Source: Tyto alba
Taxonomy: Eukaryota; Chordata; Aves; Strigiformes; Tytonidae
Direction of reading: 5' to 3'
DNA: 64,000 nucleotides
Assembly (NCBI RefSeq): GCF_018691265.1
Contig: NW_024881278.1
Coordinates: 3,176,001-3,240,000, forward strand
Shown here piece by piece: positions 27,625 to 37,459 of the stretch (position 1 is its first letter; each line of letters begins with the position of its first letter). Below the pieces are notes generated by a model, which did no database searches, was not told the DNA's origin, and was given only the letters and a program-made list of their open reading frames with translations. Both the position numbers and the translations under genes were made by a program.

Positions 27625-30600
27625 GAGGGATGAGGATGGAGGAGGAGAGGTGTTGCCGCAGCTTTTCTGGATTGTGTAACTCCTCAATTATGTGTTTTTA
27701 TGTGTACATTCAGGGTGCTTGCCTCTTGGCAGAGAAGCTGTCTGTTGAAACAACAGAATTACAGAAGTGCTTCAGGGAAGTGAAAATTGGCCTCCCATAA
27801 AATGTCCAGAGGTGTTGATGCGTAGCTTCTTTTGGAAAAATAAAAAAGCACATTGACTGTAGATGAGGTATAGATTCTTACTTTAAAGAGGAAGTTTTGA
27901 ATGGGAAGCTTTCCTGCATCCCAAAATAAATAATTCCTCTCAACTTATAGTTTCAGAACAAGTTCAGTTTTCTCTGTCTGGGTTGTTTCATAGCCTGGAT
28001 GGCTGCTCTATCACAGTGCTTCTCTAGTTTTGATAAATCCCCAGGAGATAGGAAGGCAATATAGTTGAAAGCCTGTTTTTCAAAGACTTCTGGATAACCT
28101 ATATTAAAGGCACAAAAGCATAGCTACAGAAATTAATCATTTGACTCACAACTCCAAGCATGGCCATTTGCAGCCTGGAAAATGGCTTGAGTTATCCAAG
28201 GTGGCCTCCAGTTGTAGCTGAGTGAAGTTAAATAATGCAATACCCTTTAAAATTGCATGAGTGTATGATTTCGTTTGCTTTATTCATTCATAATTCCTAC
28301 TTCCCTGTAGTTTACTGCAGTCAATGATTACGGCGTCTGTTCAATCCATCTCTGAAGTGAGTGGGAATGGCAGGTCGTTGTGACTCTTCCTTGCTCATGC
28401 CCTGCCCTAAACTATACTGTTGCAAAAGAAAGCTGAACTTTCTGTTGCGAGTTTAGGCATGATCGTATGGTCTAGCCTTTTATCCTCGGGTAAGTGTAGC
28501 ATGGGAAAGTGAGTGAGGAAGGGTTACCTGCTAATAAAATAATCTGATCAACTGTGTTGATACCCTTAGGAAGCAAAAGAATTTCTACGGTGCGTTTGTC
28601 GCACGAGGGAGCAGTTCAAATGTGTCTCTGCCTCCTCCTGCTCAGGCCCCACCGTAGGGTCTGGCTTTCTGGCTCTGTCACAAGAGTGCCTCCGTGGACT
28701 AAAGTGTATCACTAACCAAAGCAGGTGGATGCTGAAGGAGAGGTGCAAGGCAAGTGAAAGCACTGGGAGAGCATCCACCACCGCTACCTACCGCAGAACA
28801 GAGCTGCAGAAACAGGTTGACCTTTAGAAGAGGTGGAGACTGTCCAAGAAGTCATGGGGCTGCTAGAAGCCTTGGTGCTTCAGTGCTCTGGATAGTTCTG
28901 CCAGCATCTCGGCATACCGCCTTGAGCAAGTGCCTGCAGCGGTGGACACCCTTCCTTGCCACTGCCAGTACATTTCAGGTACAAGAAATTAAATCCTGAC
29001 CCTATGATAATCTGCAGGACTCTTGGAAGCAGCTTCAGCACAGCAGAGAGCTGAGTGAACGGAGGGAGGCTGTCCTGTGCAGCCAGAGACATTGCTCATG
29101 TTGAGTATCACCTCCTCTGCAGAAACCTGAGGCATTGCAGAGGAATGGAAGGAAAACAAGGAAAGAGAAAGTAGGTGGAAACAACTGGGATGAGTGGTGG
29201 TTGGTAGCAATACTGCAAGGAGTGGGAGAGAAAGAGTGGAGAAAAGTGTGACAAGGTAGTAGGAAACCAACTTTGATCCTTGGAGTAAGGAAGGGTGGCA
29301 GGTCCCCCGAGTGCTCTGCCATCATGGCTGCTCTGTGCACCTCAGTGGCGATCTACAGACCCACAGATGTTATAAAGTTTGGCAGAGCTCAGCCTGGAGT
29401 GCAGAAAGAACTGAGGGATACTAAAGACACCAAAAGGAGAAGACAGGAGCTCAAGACCTTGGAAGCGTTTTGGGTGCAGCTAAAGAAAAAAAATACAGTT
29501 TGAATAATCTCTAAACCATGAGAAAGGCTGAGACTAAACATGAAGCATTGGTTTCTCTGTTCTGTCTTGTCCTGGCAGTTTAATTCAGGGAGCTGAGCTC
29601 TGGGCAGGCTGGCAGGGCAAGGTCACTTGGCAGCTTATTGGGGCTTGTTCTTCTTGGCAAAGCCAGAGGCAAGCAGTCTTGGGGCATGGCACAGTAAATG
29701 CTGATTTCACTTATCCTCATGTCAGCTGTGCTTGTGTATGTGATTAGGTGAACCCCAAGGTACAGTGGAAGCTGCAGCAATTAATCAGACCAGTGCTCTG
29801 GTCATCTGAACTCTTCTTGAGTCAGGTCAGGTTGACATCTGTTAGGTCTTGCCCATCTTCACGGTTTTTCCTCCTTGCCCTGCCCCACCCTCCCTGCAGT
29901 CAATCCTGAAAATCACGAAGCAATTGCCAGCATTTCCAGGCAATATGCCCAAAGAGCAACACGGTGCAGCAATTTCTCAAGCAGCTTGATCCCAGAGCAC
30001 TAGGACACAATGCCAAGAGCTCTTGCAATATCTGGTAGTACAAGCTCAGCTACTGCAGGTGAGCGATTAAGACCCCTTGTCTCCTCTTTTTCCCCCCTAT
30101 CTCTTTGACCTCCTGGTCACAGAGAAAGTTCAAACATCTGATCTAAAGGCACTAAAAACTAAAAGCCAGGAGAACCCAAGATTTGTTATGAACCAAGTTA
30201 AGCTATCACAAAACATTACAAATTTGGAAGGGGGCTGTCTTGCATTTCTGTTTCTTGGTGTTACAATCTCTTAGGCACAATAGCACCTTATTAATTTCTA
30301 CTGCCACCACAAAATAAAGGTGTTAGCTTATCTGAAAATTTGGGTCTCTGGGCCTGTACTGGAATACAAAATAGATTATTTTAGTTGTCATAAGTCTTTT
30401 AATTCTAGAAGGAACTGTGACTAGGGGCTTCTGTCTCCACTGTGTTACTTTGAAAGCCATTTAGGATGCATTTCAAAAGCTGTGTTTATATCAAACAAGT
30501 GTCTTTTTACTTACACTAGCAAATATACAATGGTAAAAATTCCCTATGGGGACAAGTCATTAAAAAGAAAAATCATAGAAACTCGCACAGAAGTTCCTTT

Positions 30601-32690
30601 CTTTGGAAACCAAAAATTGCATACACACAAGCACGTAAGAGAAATTTTTTTGTATCATGGTTCTGCCATGTCTTGACCCTACAGCACAAACTCTTTTCTC
30701 TCCTTGTCCAGATCCTGCTGACCAAACTTCATGTTGCATGTGGGGACCTACCAATGTTGTCTTTTGATTTGGTTTAAATTGTTTTATTATCAGTCAGCCG
30801 GTGGCAGGTGTTCATGTTCACTCAACCCATGCCACAAATATTACAGCAAATCTTACAGTATGAACACCAGAATTCATTCGAAACTGTTAACAAAGAAATC
30901 CAAGAAAACTGTGAGGTTTCTTTTGTTTTCTTTTTCTCTCCCTTCTCCCACCCCAACACAGTGCTTTGATCTGCCATGCAATTGGGTCAGCTCTTGGGAA
31001 ATACATTTTAACATCCCCATCTGGGGTGTGAATAGTATGCAGGAGATCCTAAATGTTAAACCTCATGGTTCCTACAATAGAGTACACTGTCAAAAAAAAA
31101 AAAAAAAAAACAAAAAAAAACCTGCAAAATGCCTTAACTAGCACAGTGATCAAAGTATTCAAAAGCAAAAAAGGCAGATATCACTGGGCCAGATCCTCAT
31201 TTAATGAAAAGAGCACAGACCCACAGAAATCACCAGCTCCCATGGAGCATTACTGGTTAAGAAGGTCTCTGTTGTTCGTTTCCAGAGCAGGTGTGTGGTG
31301 GTACTCGGCCTTGTGAGCTTTTAGGCCTTGTCCACACAGGCAAGTTTTACCAGAATAATTCTACTAGCACAAATTAGCCTAAATACTCATGCAGGCAGCT
31401 GAGTGCTTGGTCTGAAACCCTCTGTTGGTGTGCAGTGCACCCGTTCCTGAAGCCTGCAGGCTGCTAGTGAATGTGGAGGGATGTATCCTGGGCCATGCAG
31501 AGTCACACAGGATCTGACCGCAGGCACTTCTGGTCTGCTGGATGCTTCTGAGGAGAAAAGCAATGTGAGATAACCCGTGCCATTGTGTCCTGAATAGCTG
31601 CAGCTAGGAGCAGGTGTTGGCTAGGGTTCCCTACCGCCTCCCTGAAGGGTGTCTGCAGTAGGGGAGGCTTCGTGGTGCCTGCTCCGACTTCCAAAGTGTC
31701 CTTCCTCTGCAGAGCCTGGGAGCACAAAGACAACTTTCAGTGCTGGGCAGCAATGCAAAGGGTCTTTTCAGTTGTCATGGTGAGATCTCGGCTCAGTGTG
31801 AGCAAGCAGTGAGGCTGCCCTGGGGAGACCTCAAAGGGAACCTCAGAGAAATCACAGAGAGAAGAGCAAGGAGGAAAGGGATGGAGAAGCTGGAGAAAGG
31901 AAGAGGCAGTATGGGGAAGCAGTGAGAGAGCTTCACTGCTCAGACATGCTTTAGAGAGGTTCACAGTGGCTTCTTCTCTTGTAACCCCGTAGCCCTGCAG
32001 GCAGTGAGGTTACAGCCCTGGTGGCTGAGGCTGAATTTTCTGTCACCCCCCCCCAAGAGGTGTAAAAGTACGGCTGCGAGGACAGAGACTCCTGGATAGT
32101 GGAGCTAATTCAGCTAGGGTGTAAGCTAGCCTGCCCATTGGCACCCTGCATCTCCCACCTAGAGAGAACTGGGGAGATTCCCCAGCAGAAGTGCTTACAG
32201 CCATCCCCTCAGTCGCACACTTGCCTCGTGCTGTCCCAGGTGAGCTCTTCAGGTTGCTTTCAGTCCCGTATCCCCGCAGAAACGACAGCAGCGTGGTTCA
32301 GAGAGACAATCCCAACCCGCCAGCCAAAGCTCTGACCTGACAGTTTCTTATGAATCCCACACCAGGCAAGAAGTCAAGAGGGACCCCAGGTTTTTTAATC
32401 CAGAAGAGGTTAAAAATCAGACACATTCCTTCATCTCAGGTCACTGTCTGAGCCTCTGCTCCCGCCTTGTTCATCCCTGTGTTTTCTCCCCAGAGTGAGT
32501 CCAGCCCTCTGTGCCTTGGTGGGACCTTCTCCCCCTCATTCCTTGGCCTACCTTGCCTTCCTCCAGGGACTGGGGTCTACTGGGGCCTTTCACAGCCACC
32601 AGAGCAGGCTCCTTCCCCTGGAAAAAGCAAAATTTTTGTTTTGCACAACAAAACGCAATGCAGTTAGAATGTTATGACCCATTTCCTAAA
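27625..32690. other. Non-genic stretch, probably intron of the SDR gene
   Basis: No exon recognised. If the minus-strand SDR exon at 32,796-33,231 belongs to a live gene, its later exons must lie at lower coordinates, so this stretch would be intronic. I looked by eye on the minus strand for the NNAG and YxxxK exons of that family and did not find them. An A-rich tract lies at 31,092-31,120. Confidence 0.45.
31092..31120. repeat. A-rich tract
   Basis: A18 interrupted by a single C and followed by A9. Simple repeat. Confidence 0.85.
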
Positions 32691-32795
32691 GTATTCTTGC
32701 TCCCCTCATTTGCTGATGAACTACAATGATCTCACAATACCATGCATTTTGATTTCTACTGTAGGCACAATCCACAAGTCTGCCCCCAAAATTAC

Positions 32796-33231
32796 CTTTC
32801 AGGGATAAGTGGCTTTCTATGAAGGTTTTCATTGTCTTCTGATACTCATCTTTGGTCATGTGGAGCTGGGCTGCCTCCATGCTTGAAGAGCACTCTTCTT
32901 CCGTAGCTGTCCCTTCCTCTCGAGGAGGCCAGTATGCAGCAGACACCCTAAAGCCTGCTTTATCCAGGTTCCTCGCAAACATCTTCCCAATGGAGCTGTT
33001 GGACATGAGAATTACAATTGCTCTCCCTTTCACATCAACATTCCTCTCCACAATGCCGAAGGAGACGATAATGAAGCACGTCAAAAATGCGATGGAAATG
33101 CATACAAGGGCATAAAAGAGGCAGGAAAGGGTCATCGCGAGTAGTAAGTCTATGGTCAGCAAAAAGAAATACTGCAAGGAGAAAATCATCGTTAGAAGGA
33201 TTAGCCACCGCCGCCGCCTCCTCGCTTGCAA
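32796..33231 (-). CDS. SDR family 5' coding exon (HSD17B2/HSD11B2/RDH branch)
   Basis: The exon encodes 145 codons plus one base. Residues 1-15 are basic (a five-Arg run). Residues 16-60 form a membrane hairpin of about two segments. Residues 66-100 look like the first beta-alpha-beta of an SDR Rossmann fold: GRAIVI, then IGKMFARNLDKAGFRVSAAY. Residues 123-145 (LHMTKDEYQKTMKTFIESHL) match the helix before the NNAG exon. The exon ends AAAG|GTAATT, a good phase-1 donor at 32,795, placed where I recall members of this branch being split before (L/M)WGLVNNAG. Members reduce or oxidise steroids or retinoids with NAD(P) at the ER or mitochondrial membrane. The cofactor motif is abnormal: TGCDSGFG of the family is replaced by MSNSSIG, so two of three glycines are lost. 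The start is uncertain. The ATG at 33,231 follows a TATA-like box, but an acceptor-like TTTTCTCCTTGCAG lies inside at codons 16-20. Past the donor the frame stays open to 32,686 but loses family resemblance. The specific gene is not identified, and it may be a pseudoenzyme or pseudogene. Confidence 0.6.
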
Positions 33232-33276
33232 GTGAGCAGAGAAGTCTGCTAGGAGTCACGGCGTGCAACCACGCCA

Positions 33277-33283
33277 TTATAAA
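33277..33283 (-). promoter_or_regulatory. TATA-like box upstream of the SDR exon
   Basis: TTTATAA on the minus strand lies 46 bp before the ATG at 33,231. This would place transcription start near 33,250 and leave a 5' UTR of about 20 nt. Its position fits a tissue-restricted TATA promoter, but the exon may instead be internal (see the acceptor-like site noted there). Confidence 0.3.
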
Positions 33284-33299
33284 GCCAGGCAGTGTTGCG

Positions 33300-35060
33300 A
33301 AACGTGCAGAGGCAAGTCAAAACCCCGCGGGGAGGATGAATCATTTTCCTGGGATAGAGCAACAACGGAGGTTTTCAAACCACGTACGTTTTCAGGAGAG
33401 AGCAGTGCTGTGTTTGTCTTGGCTTTGCTGCGCACTTCGATGCTTTGCTAGGCTGAAATGTAAGGATTTGTTTTGTAAGGGCATTTTGTTTTGTGTTGTC
33501 TTTAGGGTCAGTGGTGGATAAAGGTTATTTTGAAGCAGCCATTTTTAAGGGATTTCTTAAAGCAGTGTGTGTGCGGTATTGGGAAGCCACAGAGTAGATA
33601 TAATCCCCGGATCTGCATGGCATGCTGTGACTTAAACTCACCACTCTTGCTACTGCTGGAAAGCAGGCAGTTTTGGTAAGTCTGGGAAAAGACCCAGGCG
33701 GCACAGGGCTGGGAACCCTGCCCCATGCAGCCAGCTCTTGTTCTGCCGTAAAATGTGCCATGCTGGGGGCACCGTGCTGCCTGGCTGTAGGCACTGCCTA
33801 GCGCCAGGAGGAGTTCGCTCACGTCAGAGATGAGAGAAATGAGCTGGGTGCTGGAGGGAGAAAGAGCTTTTTTGATAGAGGGCAGAGATTTTAGGGAAGG
33901 TCCCGTTATTTCTCCAGGCGGCCAAGTGGCAGGCAGAGCAGTGCCATGGCACGGGGTGTTTTTATCCCGGACCGCAGCAATGCCCTTTGCACACTGAGCA
34001 CAGCAAGGCTCCGTGCTACAGCTCTGTGCCTGGGCAGAATTGGGAAGAGGCCAGTAGACTTAGGAATGAGACTGGCAAAGATAAATGCTGCAGCATCGAG
34101 GCCCAGCTAACCTCCAGCAGCGGGTCAGGAGGGAAGCTCCCACAGAAGCTCGCAGCTTCCCGGCTGCCAGCTCTCTTACTGCTTTCTCTGAAGCTGCCAC
34201 TTGGAGGCAAGACCTTTCCTTTCTTGGTCAGGGTGGAGGTGCTGCTGATCACCACTAAAACCTCAGTGTCAGAACCTGCTCTTTAAATAGTACCTTCCTT
34301 TTTTTTTTTTTTTTTTTAATTTTTTTTTTTTTTTTTAATGTGGATCGATGTAAAGGGTCCCCTGAGAATGTGTGTGCTGCCGGGCATGTTGTGTTGCAGG
34401 TGGGTGTTGTGTTTATTCCTGCTCTGACTGGAAAGGTACTGGGAGTGTGGGACAGGCTGTCAGTATGACCCACACACGTTTTACTGGTCCTTCTTGTTCA
34501 TCCTCCATGCAAATGTGCAGGTCCCATCTCACGGATCGGTAGCACTGTGCTACCACAGCAGTGCAGCTCTGGATGCTTTTGGGATGGAGTTGCTGCTAGC
34601 TGTACCCCAAAACCATCTGACACACTGCACCCAGCATGTGTACAAGCACACATAGCTTTATTTTAGGTGGACAAAGGGACGCAAGCGTCCAATTTGCCTT
34701 TAAGTGTGAAAGGCGGCAGACCTGTGGGTATCAAGGGGCTATTCTTACTCATGAAGTGCTTTTAAAAATCTTCAAGCCCTTGATGCCAGATGGGGCCAGG
34801 ACGTGCCTGCAAGCAGTCTGCAGTGGAAGAGGACTACCTGCACAGCTTATTTAGCAGAAAGCGGGTGCCGTTGCTATTCCTGGCACAGGAGCCATGACTG
34901 CAAATGGCTGTGCTTGGTGCCGACCGGGTAGGGAGGTGTATTCTGAGCCGGGAAAGCACACAGGGTTCTGTGGGTGAGGGTGACAGCACAGCCTTGGCCC
35001 TGCTGTGGGGCTCGGCAGGGAGAAGGGGCGGCTGGCCACCTCCGAGAGAGAGAGCAGCCG
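33300..35060. other. Spacer between SDR exon and minisatellite
   Basis: No gene seen. It contains a double oligo-T tract at 34,299-34,338 (T19, AA, T17). The sequence becomes GC-richer towards the minisatellite, ending with a short AG run at about 35,045. Confidence 0.5.
34299..34338. repeat. Oligo-T double tract
   Basis: T19, AA, T17, AA. Low-complexity simple repeat with no gene-like neighbour. Confidence 0.85.
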
Positions 35061-35068
35061 TGGGCATG

Positions 35069-36330
35069 CCTGGGTGCCACGGCCTGGGTGCCACAGGCTG
35101 GCTGCCACAGGCTGGCTGCCACAGGGTGGGTGCCACAGACTGGGTGCCACGTCCTGGGTGCCACGGCCTGGGTGCCACGTCCTGGGTGCCACAGGCTGGG
35201 TGCCACGGCCTGGGTGCCACAGGCTGGGTGCCATGGCCTGGGTGCCACAGGATGGGTGCCACAGGCTGGGTGCCACGGCCTGGGTGCCACGTCCTGGGTG
35301 CCACAGGCTGGGTGCCATGGCCTGGGTGCCACGTCCTGGGTGCCACAGGCTGGGTGCCATGGCCTGGGTGCCACGTCCTGGGTGCCACAGGCTGGGTGCC
35401 ATGGCCTGGGTGCCATGGCCTGGGTGCCACAGGCTGGGTGCCACAGGCTGGGTGCCATGGCCTGGGTGCCACAGGATGGGTGCCACAGGCTGGGTGCCAT
35501 GGCCTGGGTGCCACAGGATGGGTGCCACAGGCTGGGTGCCACGGCCTGGGTGCCACGGCCTGGGTGCCACAGGCTGGGTGCCACAGGCTGGGTGCCATGG
35601 CCTGGGTGCCACAGGCTGGGTGCCATGGCCTGGGTGCCACGTCCTGGGTGCCACAGGCTGGGTGCCATGGCCTGGGTGCCACGTCCTGGGTACCACAGGC
35701 TGGGTGCCATGGCCTGGGTGCCACGTCCTGGGTGCCACAGGCTGGGTGCCATGGCCTGGGTGCCATGGCCTGGGTGCCACAGGCTGGGTGCCACAGGCTG
35801 GGTGCCATGGCCTGGGTGCCACAGGATGGGTGCCACAGGCTGGGTGCCATGGCCTGGGTGCCACAGGATGGGTGCCACAGGCTGGGTGCCACGGCCTGGG
35901 TGCCACGGCCTGGGTGCCACAGGCTGGGTGCCACAGGCTGGGTGCCATGGCCTGGGTGCCACAGGCTGGGTGCCATGGCCTGGGTGCCACGTCCTGGGTG
36001 CCACAGGCTGGGTGCCATGGCCTGGGTGCCACGTCCTGGGTACCACAGGCTGGGTGCCATGGCCTGGGTGCCACAGGCTGGCTGCCACAGGGTGGGTGCC
36101 ACAGGCTGGGTGCCACAGGGTGGGTGCCACAGGCTGGCTGCCACAGGGTGGGTGCCACAGGCTGGGTACCACGTCCTGGGTGCCACAGGCTGGGTGCCAT
36201 GGCCTGGGTGCCACGTCCTGGGTGCCACAGGCTGGGTGCCACGGTCTGGGTGCCACAGGATGGGTGCCACGGCCTGGGTGCCACAGGATGGGTGCCGCAG
36301 GCTGGGTGCTGCAGGCTGGGTGCTGTGCCC
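35069..36330 (+). repeat. 14-bp GC-rich minisatellite, about 90 copies, open in all six frames
   Basis: The unit is TGGGTGCCACAGGC and its variants. The first nine bases (TGGGTGCCA) are nearly fixed. The last five vary among CAGGC, CGGCC, TGGCC, CGTCC, CAGGA and CAGGG, with occasional CTGCC or TACC changes in the fixed part. The length is about 1,260 bp. Because 14 is not divisible by 3, three units make one 14-codon cycle, so the three frames of one strand read the same periodic peptide: WVPQAGCHGLGATG on plus, and an HPACGTQPVAPRPW type on minus. No unit variant contains a stop on either strand, so ATG-started frames of 454-561 codons occur in all six frames. This is a property of the repeat and not evidence of a protein. 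It lies between two divergently oriented candidate promoters at 33.2 and 37.2 kb. Confidence 0.97.
35280..36072 (+). repeat. 350-bp higher-order repeat within the minisatellite
   Basis: The order of unit variants repeats with a period of exactly 350 bp, which is 25 units. I compared 35,281-35,722 with 35,631-36,072 base by base. I found one difference: TGCC at about 35,341 against TACC at 35,691 (the latter repeated at 36,041). Outside this span the order of variants diverges. It reflects recent block duplication by unequal exchange or replication slippage, or possibly an assembly artefact. Confidence 0.9.
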
Positions 36331-36339
36331 TCGCCAACA

Positions 36340-36945
36340 GAGCAGGTGGCCCTGGCTGGGCTGGTGTAGGTCTCACCAGCTCGAGGCGCGAGCGGGGAAA
36401 GTTCCTGTCTGTGGCTTGGTGGGGCGATACCTGCCAGGCTTCGAGGCTGAGCCTCCTCTATCCTTGTGGTCTTGGTCAGAAAACGGTTATGATCCTTTTT
36501 GCTGCCGAAAAAAAAAAAGAGGAAAACCCAAGACACTGCCTCTGCAAGAGGTGAGTTTGCAGCCCCTCCTTGCTAGGTGTATTGACTGAGCGGGAAAAGC
36601 CTCCTCGCTCCCCTCAATATTGGAGCCTTAAGGTCAGCCTAAAAGGCAGGACAGGGGAGCTCTGATGCCACTGAGGAGATCATCTCTAATCATCCTGCGC
36701 TGGCTCTCAGGTGTTTTAACATTCTCCTGTCAGCAGTGTGCCTTTGAAGGTTTCCTTACTGTGCTTCGAGGCTGACTAATTTGGGGAGGTGCAGATCTGG
36801 GTTTAGGTGCAAGGAGGACGGAGGGCCTCACGGCAAAGTGTCACAGAGGGGGAGGGGTTGCTCTCCAGCTAGGCCCACCCTGCTGCATGTCACCTCTGCG
36901 CGGGGGCCATTTTGCTACAAAAACAGCTGTTTGACTACTTGCCCT
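36340..36945. other. Spacer between minisatellite and CpG island
   Basis: No gene seen. The long frames entering from the minisatellite end within about 260 bp of its edge. A short A-rich run lies at 36,508-36,520. Confidence 0.5.
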
Positions 36946-36949
36946 TTCG

Positions 36950-37053
36950 TTTTTTTTTTTTTTAAAAAAAGGAATTTTAAAAGAAAACAATCTGGGGGTT
37001 TTTTTTGTTTTGTTTTTTGGTTTTTTTTTGTTTTTTTTTTTTTTCCCCCCCCG
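36950..37053 (+). repeat. T-rich low-complexity tract ending in C8
   Basis: Long T runs with G interruptions and a central AAAAAAA segment, ending in CCCCCCCC just before the CpG island. It forms the upstream edge of the candidate promoter. Confidence 0.85.
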
Positions 37054-37089
37054 CTACTCGGTATCATTTTTGAGGGCTTCTCCCAGGGC

Positions 37090-37430
37090 GTGAGGGAAAA
37101 AACTTAAAAACTTCACCTCCCGCCCCGCCCGCCGCCGCCTCAGGGGCCCCGCTCCCCGCGCTGCGCCGCCCGCGGCGCAATGGCGCCACCTGTCGGCCGC
37201 CTGCGGCGCCGCCCGGCGGGGCCGGAGGAGTGGAAGATGGCGGCGGCTCTGAGGAGGCCGGGACCCCCCCGCCACTCCGCGGCTGCTCCCCTCGGTCATT
37301 TGGGGGTCACCCGCCAGTCCCGAGTGACCCCACAGCTCTGGGGGGCCCCCCTGGAGCTAGCGGTGGCGGCTGGCTGGCTGCTCCCGCCGCCAGGCCGACA
37401 GCAGCGGCGCTGGAGGTGGGGGGTGACAGT
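37090..37430 (+). promoter_or_regulatory. CpG-island promoter with YY1-type start motif
   Basis: GC-rich sequence full of CpG, with an AAGATGGCGGC element at 37,234-37,244. This is the classical YY1 site that overlaps the start codon or transcription start of many housekeeping genes, and its orientation puts the gene on the plus strand. GCGCCACCTGTCGGC at about 37,183 is a partial match to the CTCF core. No TATA box is present, as expected for this promoter class. Confidence 0.6.
37237..37415 (+). CDS. Candidate first coding exon at the CpG island, product unknown
   Basis: The ATG at 37,237 lies in the YY1 motif and opens MAAALRRPGPPRHSAAAPLG. This Arg/Ala-rich acid-free N-terminus would suit a mitochondrial presequence. 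A possible donor is GGAG|GTGGGG at 37,416. Read through, the frame stops at 37,449. An in-frame ATG at 37,180 would add 19 residues, but the YY1 ATG has the typical context. I do not recognise the protein and see no matching second exon downstream. The frame could also be untranslated leader or chance in GC-rich DNA. Confidence 0.3.
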
Positions 37431-37459
37431 ATTTCCATCCTTCTTTTAGGTTAACCCTT

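Noticed and set aside
35069..36330. CRISPR-like regular array
   Set aside because: There are no unique spacers. The whole unit is repeated with point variants, and the context is vertebrate nuclear DNA.
34834..36589. Six long ORFs of 454-561 codons as protein-coding genes
   Set aside because: They are translations of one 14-bp tandem repeat in every frame. The flanking parts have no domains, and there is no splice or start evidence favouring one frame.
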